Positions 1-13,000 of a stretch of DNA of 64,000 nucleotides are shown one piece after another. The stretch comes from Luidia sarsii (lineage: Eukaryota > Echinodermata > Asteroidea > Paxillosida > Luidiidae). The notes under the pieces were generated by a model that ran no database searches, was not told where the DNA came from, and worked only from the letters and a program-made list of their open reading frames with translations. The stretch's first letter is position 1; each line of letters begins with the position of its first letter. A program made the position numbers and the translations under genes. The stretch covers positions 26,238,911 through 26,302,910 of the forward strand of contig OX465101.1 in assembly GCA_949987565.1 (NCBI GenBank), in the 5' to 3' direction.

Positions 1-942
1 GACATTTTAAAATCCAGTAGCATGAGTTTTATCAAAGATGAATGCGTTTCATGGCTCACATGTGGTGACATACATACATACATGTAGACAACTCACTATG
101 CACTTTTTGCATTATGCCGTGTGCACTGGTAAAAAGTCCAGTAATGTGCAGCCAACTGGCACTTGGTCATTATGCTTCACGATCCGTTAAAAAAAAATTG
201 TGATAAATTTAAAGCATTTCTCATTTTATTTAATATCACATGCTATTCCCTGATTTCCCTCAGCACATATACAGGGTAGCAAGCGCAATTAGCCTGTATG
301 CAGTCCATACCATTACCATGTGCATGTACATGTACCTTCTGGCAATTGGTTTGTTTAATTGTATATCAAGTTTGTTTCCTCATTCCATGATATATCAACA
401 TACCATGGTATCTGTGACTGAGATGGTACAGTGTATTATCAGTTTGGAAAGTGACCTGGCAATTATAATTGCTTATAAATGGTTTTCATTACTTGTGTTT
501 TTTATCAAGTTTGTTTCCTCATACCATGATATATCAATATACCATGTGCGATAGTACACATGTAGATGTACGGTATATCAGTTTTGATAAGTGGCAATAA
601 TACTGTTGCTCCCTAGTGTTAGTCCAACTTAAGACTAACCAGTTACGAAGAGTGCATAAGATATGCAGCGCTATCCCTAAGTTGTTATTATGCTGTAGTC
701 TGACACAGTTATCTTTACACATCTTAAGTGCTTGCACAGTAAGTCTCACGAGCACCGCTACCATTTGCAAGGGCAATGCAACTATTTGTTAAGTGACAGT
801 GATGGCGATTCTGGTGCGCCATCTCATGCACATCTCATAATGCCCCGTTCCCGGTCGCACATAATACGGTATTTTCGTCGGCGACTGCAATAATGTTGAC
901 CCGTGGTTCACAGAGCGCCGTCTCTCTTCTCCTCTGCCGCAG
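1..942 (+). other. SIPA1L intron (3' part); no gene
   Basis: AT-rich sequence with short tgtacatgtaca motifs and a partial direct repeat (atcaagtttgtttcctcat near 366 and 507). No exon with both splice sites was found, so the preceding SIPA1L exon lies left of the window. Confidence 0.6.
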
Positions 943-1041
943 AGCTTTCCACGCCGGCTTTTGATGAGTTTCTGGACTGCATCGGGGAGAAGATCCGACT
1001 GAAAGGCTTTGACAGATACCGGGCCCAGCTGGACAATAAAA
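943..1041 (+). CDS. SIPA1L: SIPA1L exon a (RapGAP domain start in window)
   Basis: The acceptor is the tctcctctgccgcag tract ending at 942; the donor gtaaga starts at 1042. The first two bases complete a split codon from an upstream exon not in the window. It encodes [17 protein letters not shown] and then [15 protein letters not shown], typical RapGAP sequence. It ends in phase 1 (one base, a), which with the next exon gives Thr of TDSTGTHS. Confidence 0.93.
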
Positions 1042-4000
1042 GTAAGACCTTCATGGTGGGAACGGTGATGCAACAATCAAAGGAAAAATTACTTAGAAGT
1101 TTTCAGTGGAATGTAATACCTGTTTAAAACTTTGGAATGTTGGAACTTTGGAACTTTTGAATTTAGAAACTTTAGAAATTGGAAAGATTTTGAATTCAGT
1201 TTTTTAATTTTCTTAATTTAAAAAAAAAAAAAAAATTTTTGGGGGGGGACATTTTTGAAATTGATAATTTTTTGAAACTTATATTTATATTTTGAAAGTT
1301 TTAAATCTTTGAAGTTTTGAAATTTTGAAAGGTTCTGGTAATATCCAATCCTGCACACTGCTGACTGGTGTCAATGACCAAAATGCAAATCTATAAAATG
1401 TAGGGGGCTTGGCAGTTTGTGATCCTTGCCGGATCTTTTATCTTTTGAATCTCAACAATTTTCTGCAAATTTGATTCTAAGTCATTCGGCCTTTGCGAAA
1501 CTTTCGAGGATCGAAACGTCAGGCCCTGACCTTTGCATTTTAGTCATTTAAGTCAGTAAGCAGATTGGCACATTTTTGTGCTATTTTGAATAAAAAGAAG
1601 CAACTATAGACAATTTTAGTTCACCAGGATTCCAAATTGGTGTGCGTGTAGGTAAAACATGCGCCCATATCAAATTTTCTGCACACAAAATTTGCGTACA
1701 ATTTTCCAGTGTGCTTTGCAAGATGTACGTAATTGAGTGGACAGGTAAGTGCTAGTGAAAACACAGTGCGCCAAAACCAGCCGGGCATGTTGGTAGGCAT
1801 GACATTGCCACTTGTCAAACTTTCTGCTCTTGAAAAATTCTACACCATTTTGCCAGAATTGGCATGTACGTGTACGTGTGCACACATCTGGGTTGTTGGA
1901 TAAGGACCACCGAAAACTGACTCGTGAGTGATTCGAGATGAATTTTTATTATTTTTTGTTTGCAAAAACATTGCCTGTATATTCTTCACCAGTAATCTTG
2001 ATACTGGCTACTTGCACTGTGCACGCAGCTCGGTCTGTAGTGCCAGTATCTCAAGTGCCTCTTGAAAAAGGAGCAAAGTGCTGGAGTGAGGGCATGCTCC
2101 CCACTGGGCTATTGTGCAGGCTGCTGCGTTTCAATAGGAACAGGATATCTCCTTGGTAAACACGGGAAGTGCAGCGCTGACTGACTTCATTACCGCTCTG
2201 CCTAACTGTCGGCGCCTGGGGCTATAGTTTTTTTAAATTTTCATTTTCCCCCACAAGCTTTAGATTTCTCCGATTCCGAGTATGGAACACATTGTGCTCA
2301 TTTTCTCCCGTTTCTCTCTAAGAAGAAACTGCTCTGTGTGGAGTGGTGCTGGGAAATGCAAGAATCCACTGCACGATGCAATGGGTCAATTTGACTTCTG
2401 AATATTTTTATTTTTTTTTCTGAAAGAAATTAATCAAGGCTCAGTCTGAAATCATTTGCTGTCAAAACTTTGAGCCTTGCAGAATATTAGCTCAAAAGAT
2501 TCGATATATAGAGACGAAACCTCTCAGGATGTGTCCCGGATGTGGAATCAGGTTGCTGACTGTTTGTGGTAGGGCGGTGGGGGGATGGGGTCCGGACATT
2601 TCAATGACATCAAAGACCTACCTGGAAAGCGGAAAGATCCCGCTGGGATCAAAACACCATTGCCCATTATCGTTGGCAAGATCAACTAGAAAGAATCCCA
2701 ACTGATAAGACAGCAGAGCCCTCTTTCTCTGTGGACTGTCTGCTTTTGAGAAGGGCCAGGCTAAGATGAGAAGGTCATGGCATCCCCTCAAAATATCTGA
2801 CATTCCTGGAAGCCATAGACATGCATGGAAAACTAAAAGTGCGGAGTGTTCTAATGGCTATGTGGATATTGGTGCATATACGTATCCCTGCATTATGAGC
2901 ACAATGGATAGTGCAGTCATATTCAAACATAGAGTAATATGCCAAAATGTTGAAAACTGCTTACTGACCAAAATTACCAAAATGCAAATATGAAAAACTA
3001 GGAGGCTCTGGCATTTTGATCCTAGCAGGACCCTTCACATTGCCTTTGAGGAAGGACCTGCTAGTATCCTATTTTTTCATATTCAAACACATTATACTGG
3101 GCACGTTTGATAATAAACTACCCTTGATTGGTTGGCCTACCCTTAGAGAGACCCTGCTTTCATGCTGTGTAATTAGGACACCAGAGCGACTCGGGTTATG
3201 GCCGTGTTCGAAATGAAGACTTAGGCTCGGGCTTCGGTCATATTTGTATCCTACTTGTTATAATATCACAGGCATCTAAAAACAACTGTTGGCTCCAGTT
3301 TCTTGTGGGAATACCTATCAAGCCAACAAACCTTCAAATTCGGAAACAAACCACAACCTGGATTTTCAGGTTTTGTCAGGCGGAGACGAAGCCTGAGCCC
3401 GAGCCTAAGCCTTCATTTCGTAAACGGCCTAAGACCCGGGAAGCGGACCAAACACACTCACTATCTCTCACCCCCCCACCCCCACCCCGCCTTCCTTCCC
3501 TTTAGCTGACTCGACCGGTACCCACTCGGTCTACGCCACCTACCAGGGCCACGAGATCATGTTCCACGTCTCCACCATGCTGCCGTTCACGGCCAACAAC
3601 CGGCAGCAGCTGCTGCGCAAGCGCCACATAGGCAACGACATCGTCACCATCGTGTTCCAGGAGCCCGGCGCTGAGCCGTTCACGCCCAAGACGGTGCGCT
3701 CCCAGTTCCAGCACGTCTTTGTGGTCGTCCGAGCCCTGGACCCCAACACTGACAATGCCTTCTACTCGTAAGTGCAATCATTTTCAAGGTGCCTTTTTTT
3801 GGTAGTTTTCTATTTCATTTCTAAAAGGCAAAGACGAGTTGACTACTTTTTTGAAGGCCACCATCTAAGGGCTGGGTAGCAAAACCAGAGGTCCCGAATT
3901 GAAATGCCGGGCCAGTCTAACTTTCCTTTGCCATTTTCTTCAAGAATTGTTTCGCAGTCTGCTTTTACTTTATTTGTATGACATATTTCTGAAGGGTTAC

Positions 4001-7000
4001 AATTTGTCGGTGTTTCACGAACAGGTAAATCCTCCATGCAGCTGAAAAGTTAGTAACATTGGCCAAGATGTATTGTCCCCATCTATGGGCAGAGTGAAAG
4101 TGCCCTTGTGATTATGAGGTTAACATCCTGTGCTACTGAATTTCTTCTCGAAGTGCGTTTGTGTTCGCTCGTTACCTTTTCTGTTTGTTACGTTTCAGTT
4201 GTTGCTCTGTTATCTGATCTGTTGGGATCGCCGTAGTTACGAGCCGCTTTCTCCTTCACTTTGTAGGGTTGCCGTGACGAGGGCCAAAGATGTCGCCAGC
4301 TTTGGACCCCCTCTGCCCTCCAATGCCACCTTTCCCAAAGGGCCTGCCTTCACAGAGTTTCTTCTTGCTAAACGTGAGTACCATGCTGAAAAAAATCCAC
4401 CGAATTTCCAGGGTAACAGTTTATTTCAGTATTTTTTGTGCATTGTACAATATACCAATTTGTTCTCATTTACAGTGCCAACCCAAATGAAGTGCTCTAC
4501 AACACGTTACCCTGGCTTGTTGACTTTGATGCGTTACTGCATTGAAAGCGCCAAGATAGGATGACGCGATAAGCGTACTTCAATTTGGTCCCTACTGTTT
4601 AGTTAACCAAATAATCTGACAATTCTTCGAAGATCAGTGGAAGGTTTGCGGCAACACGTGTACATCATTTCTTGTGAGATAGATTGTAGCTCTGAAAAGA
4701 GTCGGTAACTCAATGTTTTGGGCAGAGTGCATTCTCCTGGGGATGCACAGAGAGCACACCGCCTGAAACGTTGATTCACCGGCTCATTATAGCAGTTGCG
4801 GCCACATATTTTGTACACACAAATCGGGAGCCAAAGGGCATGTTCGTTATAGCTGAATATTTGGTATACTGGCATTCGTTGTAGCGACATGCCACTGTAC
4901 AAGATTTAGCTCTGGCCCAAAGAAGACCATCATTCCATCTATTCCCTTTCCCCCCTCCTCCTCCTCCTCCTCCTCCTCCTCCTCCTCCTCCTCCTCCTCC
5001 TCCTCCTCCTCAAATGCCAGTCATCAATGCTGAGAACGTGGTGCACAAGTCGGAGAAGTTCATGGCGATGGCCACGCGGACCAAGAGCGAGTACCTGAAG
5101 GACCTGGCCGAGCACAGCGTGACGGCCACCACGGTGGACTCGGGCGCCAAGTCCAGCAAGTTCATCCTGTCCCACAAGAAGAAGGAGAAGGTCTGCCCGC
5201 GGCCGGCCCCCGACTTCCAGGGCAAGGGCGCCCTCGTCTGGCGAGTCGAGGTAAGGGCCCAGGATGCAGGGGTCGCAAAGTTGTTCCCAAAATGTTGTTT
5301 TTTCGGTGTTTTTTTTTTGGACGGGTTCTTTTTTCTGCGGGGTGTTCAATTTGAATGCCCAAACAGAAACGGTTTGAATTTATTTTTGGATTGCTTCTGT
5401 GTGTTCTCTCACGAGATGATGTTGGGTTGCTGTAAACGTGCAATTAAGGTGTAGATGAGAGCGCTTGCCAGCATAATTTTCATTATGATTTTAGTCGGTA
5501 AACGGACCGTTATGACAGTGAGACACGGGGTGCATCTACAAACGCCCTGGTGGGTGGCTTTTTCCATTCTGAAAGGTCTCCATTGTCTGACAACGGGGGA
5601 AAGCGTCACTTTCATTGGCTTAACCACTTCGCGCAGGGGTGTTTTTCAGCGCCGTTGACCGCCATACAGGTTTTTTTTAACAATGCATCATTTTCAAATC
5701 TCGCTAAAAGAATCGGAACAATATATTTCTGTGAAATTAATCGATAAGGGTACACTATGGGTACAAGATAGTAAAACCTGGCACAATTCGGACGTCGTTG
5801 TGGCTTTTGTCAAGAGATTATCCATTTGAAAAAGGGCCCATTGTGCATCGTCAATGGACCGTAACGGACTTGTGTGTGTGTGTGTGCGTGTACGGTGCTG
5901 TCAATCCCTGACTGCAGACTCCAGCCTCCACTCCAGGCAGTCAAATCTTCGAGTTGGTCGGCCACAACCGAGCGTACAGATTGCGGTAAAGAATGTAGGG
6001 GGAATTCCAATGCCAGACTGACGACCGTTGGGCTGTGTGGCATGCAAAGACAATGCCCCCCGCGTGCTTTCAGCTGCAGCGTGGTATCCCTCGATCCTCC
6101 ACAGTAAAAGTCCCACAATTGCACAAGTACTGCCGCTAATCTTGCAATTCATGTGGCAACTTGCGTCAAAAAGGGTCTTTGTACTGATTCATATTGCTTT
6201 GTTCTAAGCTGAAAAGAGTCTTTGTTTAGAATGTGGACAATAGTGGTGCCCGGATTCGGAGGGCCCCGCCGCATAGTCAAGCCAATGGAGCTCCATTTCG
6301 GAGGTCCCGGCGCGAAGTGGTTAAACCAAAACCCCAAACCCCTTAAGTTTTGTAGGCTGACGCCCGTTCTGTCATTGAATCTTCCTCTATCGCAGGTCTT
6401 TCTATGGTCCCCTATCTGGACAGACAAGGATGTACAGGTGACCTGAAAATTGGCATCAGTATTTCATTTCAATCCATTTGTTTTGTTCCTTTAGTTGGGG
6501 GGTGGTTTTTGGGGTGTTTTTTTCCCCCCTTCTTCAGGGGACGGGACGGGAGAGGAAGGTTGTTTGTTTGGTGATTACTTACTCCCCATTATTTCTCATC
6601 ACTGCGCTGTCTGGTGTTGTTTCAGTTTGTTGCATGACTTGACAGCATGCTTTGTGGTGATTTGAACACGGGGTACCAGACCACGCTCTGATCAGTTTCG
6701 TTCCGTCCTCTGTTAGTCTGTTCCCAGTCCGGGTGGTTTTGACCCAACTTGACCCTCAACCTATGACCTCTACTTGCATTTTTACTTATTTTCCTTGGAT
6801 TGGAATTTGCATTTATTAGGAATTAGCTTTTTATTTATGCAGTCCAATTACTTGCAATTCTTTGATGTCATTTTTTTTCCAAGTTAAAAGGAGCCACTAT
6901 TACAGCTTTGCAATTGCAACAGACTTTCTTTTCATTTTTTTTCCCCCATCAAACTATGGGTTGAACAAATGTGGTCCCCTTGTTGGCATTCATTGTAAAA

Positions 7001-10000
7001 CAGGGCTTGAATTTCACGAAAAAAATGCAAAACACAACAGGCCTAGTAACTGAAGAATCTTACTGGACCTGAACAATGCTTACAATATCTGAATGACTGA
7101 ATGGCATTTTGTTCATGGTGCAAGAAAACAAAAAAAATAGACGGCCAGTCTAGTACAGTCAACACTCTGCACTAGACCGACGCCGAAATCACTAGACTCG
7201 GTCCATGGTCCAGTGGATATTTCGAGCCCTGTAAACCATTGCAGAATAAGTTAGACAAAAATGTGGAATGAGAGATAAGTCATGGATAGGAAATACATGT
7301 AGAAATCAAAGCAAGAAGTCTAGAACCAGCTGAGGATAACCTCTAGTGATACAAAACATTGCAAACTACTTAATGACTGAAATGACCATAATGCAACTCT
7401 TAACAGATTCGGGCACCAGATGTTTCGATGCTGGCAGGACCTTTCTCAAAGGCATTCTGCTGTTATGGAAGGTCCTGCTAGGATCAGATCATCAAGCCCT
7501 CTACCTTTTTTTTTGACAGTTTGCACCTTTGGTCATTTCAGCCAGTAAAAGTCAGTTTGCAACATGTGTGTGTCACTCTGAGAAAGATCGTTGAAGTGCT
7601 CAAGTAAATATCCACGCTCAAGTAGCTCTATGAGACAGGTCCCTATCGTCTAGATTTTGTTTCCATCTCGACGAGAGATGCTTGACAGGAGATTGGAATG
7701 TTATACTTGGATGTTGCATCACATGTTCACCAGCATGCTACTTGCACATGGTGTAGTCACCCCTCTTCCATACCCAATGCCCCCCCCCCCTCCCTCCCCG
7801 TATCCCAAATCCTTGCCCTACCCCCAATCCCCACTTCCTTCCCTTATTTTGAATTCCAGTATTTGTTGGGTTGGATGGTCGTTCAAAACGTGAATGCCGC
7901 ATGCTTTGAATGTTGGTACAAAACCCGGTGAGGGCTTGCCCTAAAGCTACGCGCAGTGCTTTGCCCGATTGCCTGCTGGGAGAAAAAGCTACAGGCAGCT
8001 TCGGGGCGGGATTGGAAACCATGGCCTCTGCTTTATTAAAAACAGATGGCTTCATAAACCATTTGACCAACGAGCTGGTCAAAGGCATGCAGTGGATACG
8101 GATCAGTGTAGAGGGGGATGCTTCTATTTTTAGTTAGCACTGAATGTGCAGTGCTAACTTCACAGTGGGTAGGACAAGCCTCCACAGAGTTGCATTCTCG
8201 CTGATGCAGTATTGGTAATATTGTACATGTACGTGTATCTGCATAAAGCTGTCGTTCCTGTCTTTGGCGGCATTGTCTCAACACCTATGCCCTCGCACTC
8301 ATACAAGATGTGGCTGTGGTTCAGACTGAGTCCTGCTGTACTTTTCACACAAACTGCATCATAACTCTCACCTTGAGTCTTTCCTGTCCCAGTCATCCAT
8401 TGTTTTGTGTAATGACAACACACACCCCCACCCTTACACGCATATTCTTGTGGGGTGTTCCCTTTGTTCTCGTGTACTTAAAAGCACTCCCAGAAAAGCC
8501 TAATTCAAATCGCTCCCTTTTGAACCGGAATCACTTTCCTAGGCTGAAATTTCTAGCGAATCGGAATGTCCCTTATATAATATAGTTCTATTTGCGACTG
8601 ATAGACATACCTCAGAAATTCCTCCTTTTTGAGTTAATTCCAAATAACCAGTTTCGTGAAAACCTTATGGGGTACCAAAAAAGTACCCCGCAAGGAGTGG
8701 TCCCATTGTTCTGAGTACCCACCCATTGTTCCGGTACCCCACAACCCACCTTTTGTAAGCCCACACACACACATTTACGACAGATTTTCACCCAGCACAA
8801 ATTTCCCATTTAAATCCCCCCCCCAAATATCAGTTTCGTGAAAACCTACATACATATACACCTTTACGGTTCCATGTGGAGACCTACGGTATTCAACCTA
8901 TTGGACTAGGCACTAGATTCACGCCCATGGGTATGCTGGGTATCTGCGGTATCTGAGTTCAGTTTAACCAATTCACACCGTGCCTTAATTCAGACCCAAG
9001 TTCTCCAATCAATCGGGAACAATATTTACCTTTGAAATAAATCAGTAAGAGTACAACAAATGAGCCAAAACGTGGGGGGGGGGGGTTGACGAGGCCTATA
9101 GTTTGTGATCTGACGGGACGCACTGAAGTCAGGCCTACAACTTCCCAACGAGGCCGTAAAAGGGTCGTTAAGGAGAGGCAATGACCCGGTCTCTCATTTC
9201 CTGGGCTATGGACTTATATAAAGGATGTTGTCGGGACCGATCCAAGAGCAATGTATGAGCCGGAATCGGCGGAGCTCAGCTGTGTAATCAGGGGGCCATT
9301 GGCACAGAGCTTTCTCAAGCATTAACCTTTGCTCAGACCGAAAGGTCTTCCTCGCTTCAATTGGATTACCAGTCATGTGGATATGGGATGTTCAAGAAGT
9401 ATTACTTCCTCGGCAAACTCTCAAAGCTTTGGCTGGCAGCCAGAAAGCATTGGATTCCCCCCCCCCCCAGTTCGAGCAAGTTTTGGCTCTCGATGTGAAC
9501 CAGTCCTGCCGTCGATCTCATAAAGCCGTCGTAACTTACCACTGATAGCGAGACAATGAGCAATGCATGGAAACCATGAAGACTTAATGATGGGCCATCC
9601 ATCGTAAGTTGATCTGCGATGCATTGTAAGGCTTTGGGAAATCCACCCCTGGATCTAGAAAGCACCATGGAGTGTCTGCTTTTCAAAAGTTTAAGGCCCC
9701 GTCACATTTTTCCCGACTCTTTCGGGAATCAAGCAGAACCAGCCAGAATGAAGATAATTTTTTTGGTTTTCAAAGTGCTGTTTGAAAACTCAGAATTGAG
9801 CTTCGGACCCGTCTCATTCTCACCCATTCCTGATTGCGTATAAGCTCCCAAATGCAGCTCAAATGTCTCCTGACAACGGGCAGAGTACACACTACCAAAA
9901 ACTTTGAGTTACCAGCCCTTTTCAGAGCCGCACTCCTTCTCGAAAGAGAAGTGCTACATGGTGTCGCCGCAGACCTTCCACTTGGTATTCCCACCATGCA

Positions 10001-13000
10001 AACCTTCGAGTCTTATCTAGCTCGAATGTACATGTAGTCGGAACACGGTGGGGAGGATTGAGAATGCTGGCAGAAAATGCAGTCAAGAAAATTCAGGCTG
10101 CACTTTGAATATCCAGGAATATGCAAAGGGGTTTTTCAATCCGACGGCATTCAGGCTCACTCTGCCTCTTGCGTGACCAAGGTTTGAGCTGAGCAGCTTT
10201 CTGAACAGATCCCAGATGTCCTTTGTGTGTTTGGTCCCAACTTGCAACCCTTGCAGTTGTGTCAACTGTCAACCCGATTCTCTCCCATCATTTACATTGA
10301 CCCCTTACCCCCCCCCCCCTCACCCCATGGATGTCATTGGATTGATATTGCTTTGTACTGACATTGCCTTAGGTCATTAGGGCTTTGTACAGTTTGTACA
10401 ATTGGTAGCATTTCCCAAAAAACATTGTGTGAGGTTTGAGGGCATTTCACCTCCGTGACTAAATTTGTTAAGAATTTATTGCGTTGATTAACAGCATGTT
10501 TGGTTCTATGGTTTGGTTTTAAGAGCATTGTGCCTTTGTACAGAAATCATCAAATAAGCTACCAAGCTTGTTTTTTTCCCCTAGAGATTGGCAAACTTTG
10601 GCTAGTGTTTAGGCCCAAGTCTATGCATGTTTACCTGCTTTCTTTGAGTGCGCTGTTTCCTTTGAATTTTCCTTTGTTTTTGCTCCCACACCTTTTTTTC
10701 CTTTGATTAGAATCCACAAGTTGAATGCTTGCTTGTGGGGAGCGTAGTTAGAACAACAACTATTCGGAGAATGAAATAAAAGACTAGGAACCTAGCTCAC
10801 AAAGTTTGGAAGGTCAGGAGAGGAAAGCACAGCTGTACCCAGCTAACACCCTCCTACCTTAAATTTAAATCCAATGTGACCAAGGTCCTAAAATCATGGG
10901 TGATCCCAATCCTAAGGCCAAAGGGGATCATAAGGCCAAAGGGGATCCCCATGCTAAGGCCAAAGGTGATCCCTATGCTAAGGTCAAAGGTGATCCTAAG
11001 GCCAAATTTGATCCCAAGCCTAAGGTCAAAGGTGATCCCAATCCTAAGGCCAAAGGTGATCCCAATCCTAAGGCCAAAGGTGATCCCAATCCTAAGGCCA
11101 AAGGTGATCCCAATCCAAAGGCCAAAGGTGATCCCATTCCTAAGGCCAAAGGTGAACCCTATGCTATTAAAGGCAAAGGTGATCCTAAGGCCAAAGGGGG
11201 ATCCCTATGCTAATGCCAAAGGTGATCCCTATGCTAAGGCCAAAGGTGATCCCTATGCTAAGGCCAAAGGTGATCCTAAGGCCAAAGGGGATCCCAATCC
11301 TAAGGCCAAAGGTGATCCCAATCCTAAGGCCAAAGGTGATCCCTATGCTAAGGTCAAAGGTGATCCTAAGGCCAAATGTGATCCCAATCCTAAGGCCAAA
11401 GGTGATCCCATTCCTAAGGCCAAAGGTGATCCCAATCCTAAGCCCTAAGGTGATCCCTATGCTAAGGTCAAAGGTGATCCTAAGGCCAAATGTGATCCCA
11501 ATCCTAAGGCCAAAGGTGATCCCATTCCTAAGGCCAAAGGTGATCCCAATCCTTGACCGGACTGATGCTTGACTGTCTCTCTGCTGCCGTCCTCAGGTGG
11601 AAGAGTTCAGCCTGTCGGACCCAGTCGAGTGCATCTGCGCCGTCTCGCCGGACCTGTTCACACTGGTCCGGGACTCCGTGCGGGAGGTCATCTTCAGCAT
11701 TCCCTGCAAGGCCATCATCGGCTGGACGGACAGCCAACGCAAGTACGTAGTTAACCCCCTCCCCCCCCCCCCCCCCGCCCCCGATACCCGATCCGACCCC
11801 AACCCAACCCCACCCACCCACTGCCACTGACATCACCGGCCCCGATCTCAGCGTCACCACATTCGCCCAGTCAGATGAAGCCTTGAGGGTTTGCACTGCG
11901 GAAGTGCAGCTTCTGAAGCTTGCGATGACAATAAATGGCCTTTAAGTCTAAATGCAGCCCCAAATATTTTACGTTATACCCACAGTCAGAAAGAGCCTGA
12001 AATAAGCTTTATTTTGATGCAAGTTTGACCTCTGTAGCACATTCTATTCCTGTGATATATCGAAATTCATGTAGTGATCTCTTGTCACTGATTTTAAAAC
12101 ACAATTGGAGAAATGGCAATTTAAACGTTTTACTGGTGGATAAAGGTGAAGCTCACTATTAAAATGCTATTTTTTTTCGTCTTCATTGATTGCAATGAAC
12201 AGTTCCTCCAACTGATCACGAAAGAATGGACCTCAACCGTATCAATACAAATCCTCCAAAGACAAGAAAACCTAAAGGAAAAAACAAACACCCCTGCTGG
12301 CTGAAAAAGCCAAAGCCGCACAAAGGCATGGCGTGACTTAAGGGCCTTTTGGGGGGGGCAGAGGGGGTCACATCTAAGTCACCTGTTTTGCCAAAAAAAA
12401 AAAGGCGTACGCACAGTCCTGAGAAGAGCCGGCAAACCTTGTGGGCAGTGCATGCTCTGCTCCGTACTCAGGAGACCCCCTCTCCCCCGACCCATTTCCC
12501 GGTGTCAGCAGGAAGAAAAAAGTCGGCGCAAAAACGCAGGCGACATAACAACAGCACGAAAGGGTGCCTTTGAGTGGATTCCCCCGACGGTCCAGCGGCG
12601 GTGGCTTAAACCTCGTCCCACGATTTATTTCCGTCTCCAGTCTGAAGTTGTATTTCAACGAGGGCAACTGCGTGCGGGTCCGCATACCAGACGAGGAGCT
12701 GGACGAAATCCCCGAGATGGTCAAGCGTCTGGAGGCAGTCTCCACGGGAGTCAAGGTGAGTGAGACGCATCCCACTGCGGTCACCGCATCAACTGCTTCT
12801 CATTAGATTGAAGGCCCTCACCTCATCTTCTGCTAGCCCTTGCTCGTCCTGATCAATGGACCTGCCGTATCCATGGTAACCTCATCGCACTAGTTTTCAG
12901 TACAGCCCCTCATTCACTTCCCTCCAACCTTCCTCTAACCAATGGATCCCACTGTTTCCATGGTAACCCTCATCGAGTAGTTTTCATCCAACCCCTTTCC

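Larger units (their letters stand above)
5251..11596 (+). other. SIPA1L intron 4 (6.3 kb)
   Basis: Holds a TTAA MITE (5620-6324) and a partial one (8964-9076), hairpin-retroposon fragments (7360-7566), foldback family B (9868-10018), C/G homopolymers and a 24-bp-unit minisatellite (10898-11553). No exon recognised. Confidence 0.6.

Noticed and set aside
10876..11572. Forward ORFs encoding [12 protein letters not shown] or [14 protein letters not shown] repeats.
   Set aside because: 24-bp minisatellite in an intron; open in two frames, no splice support.
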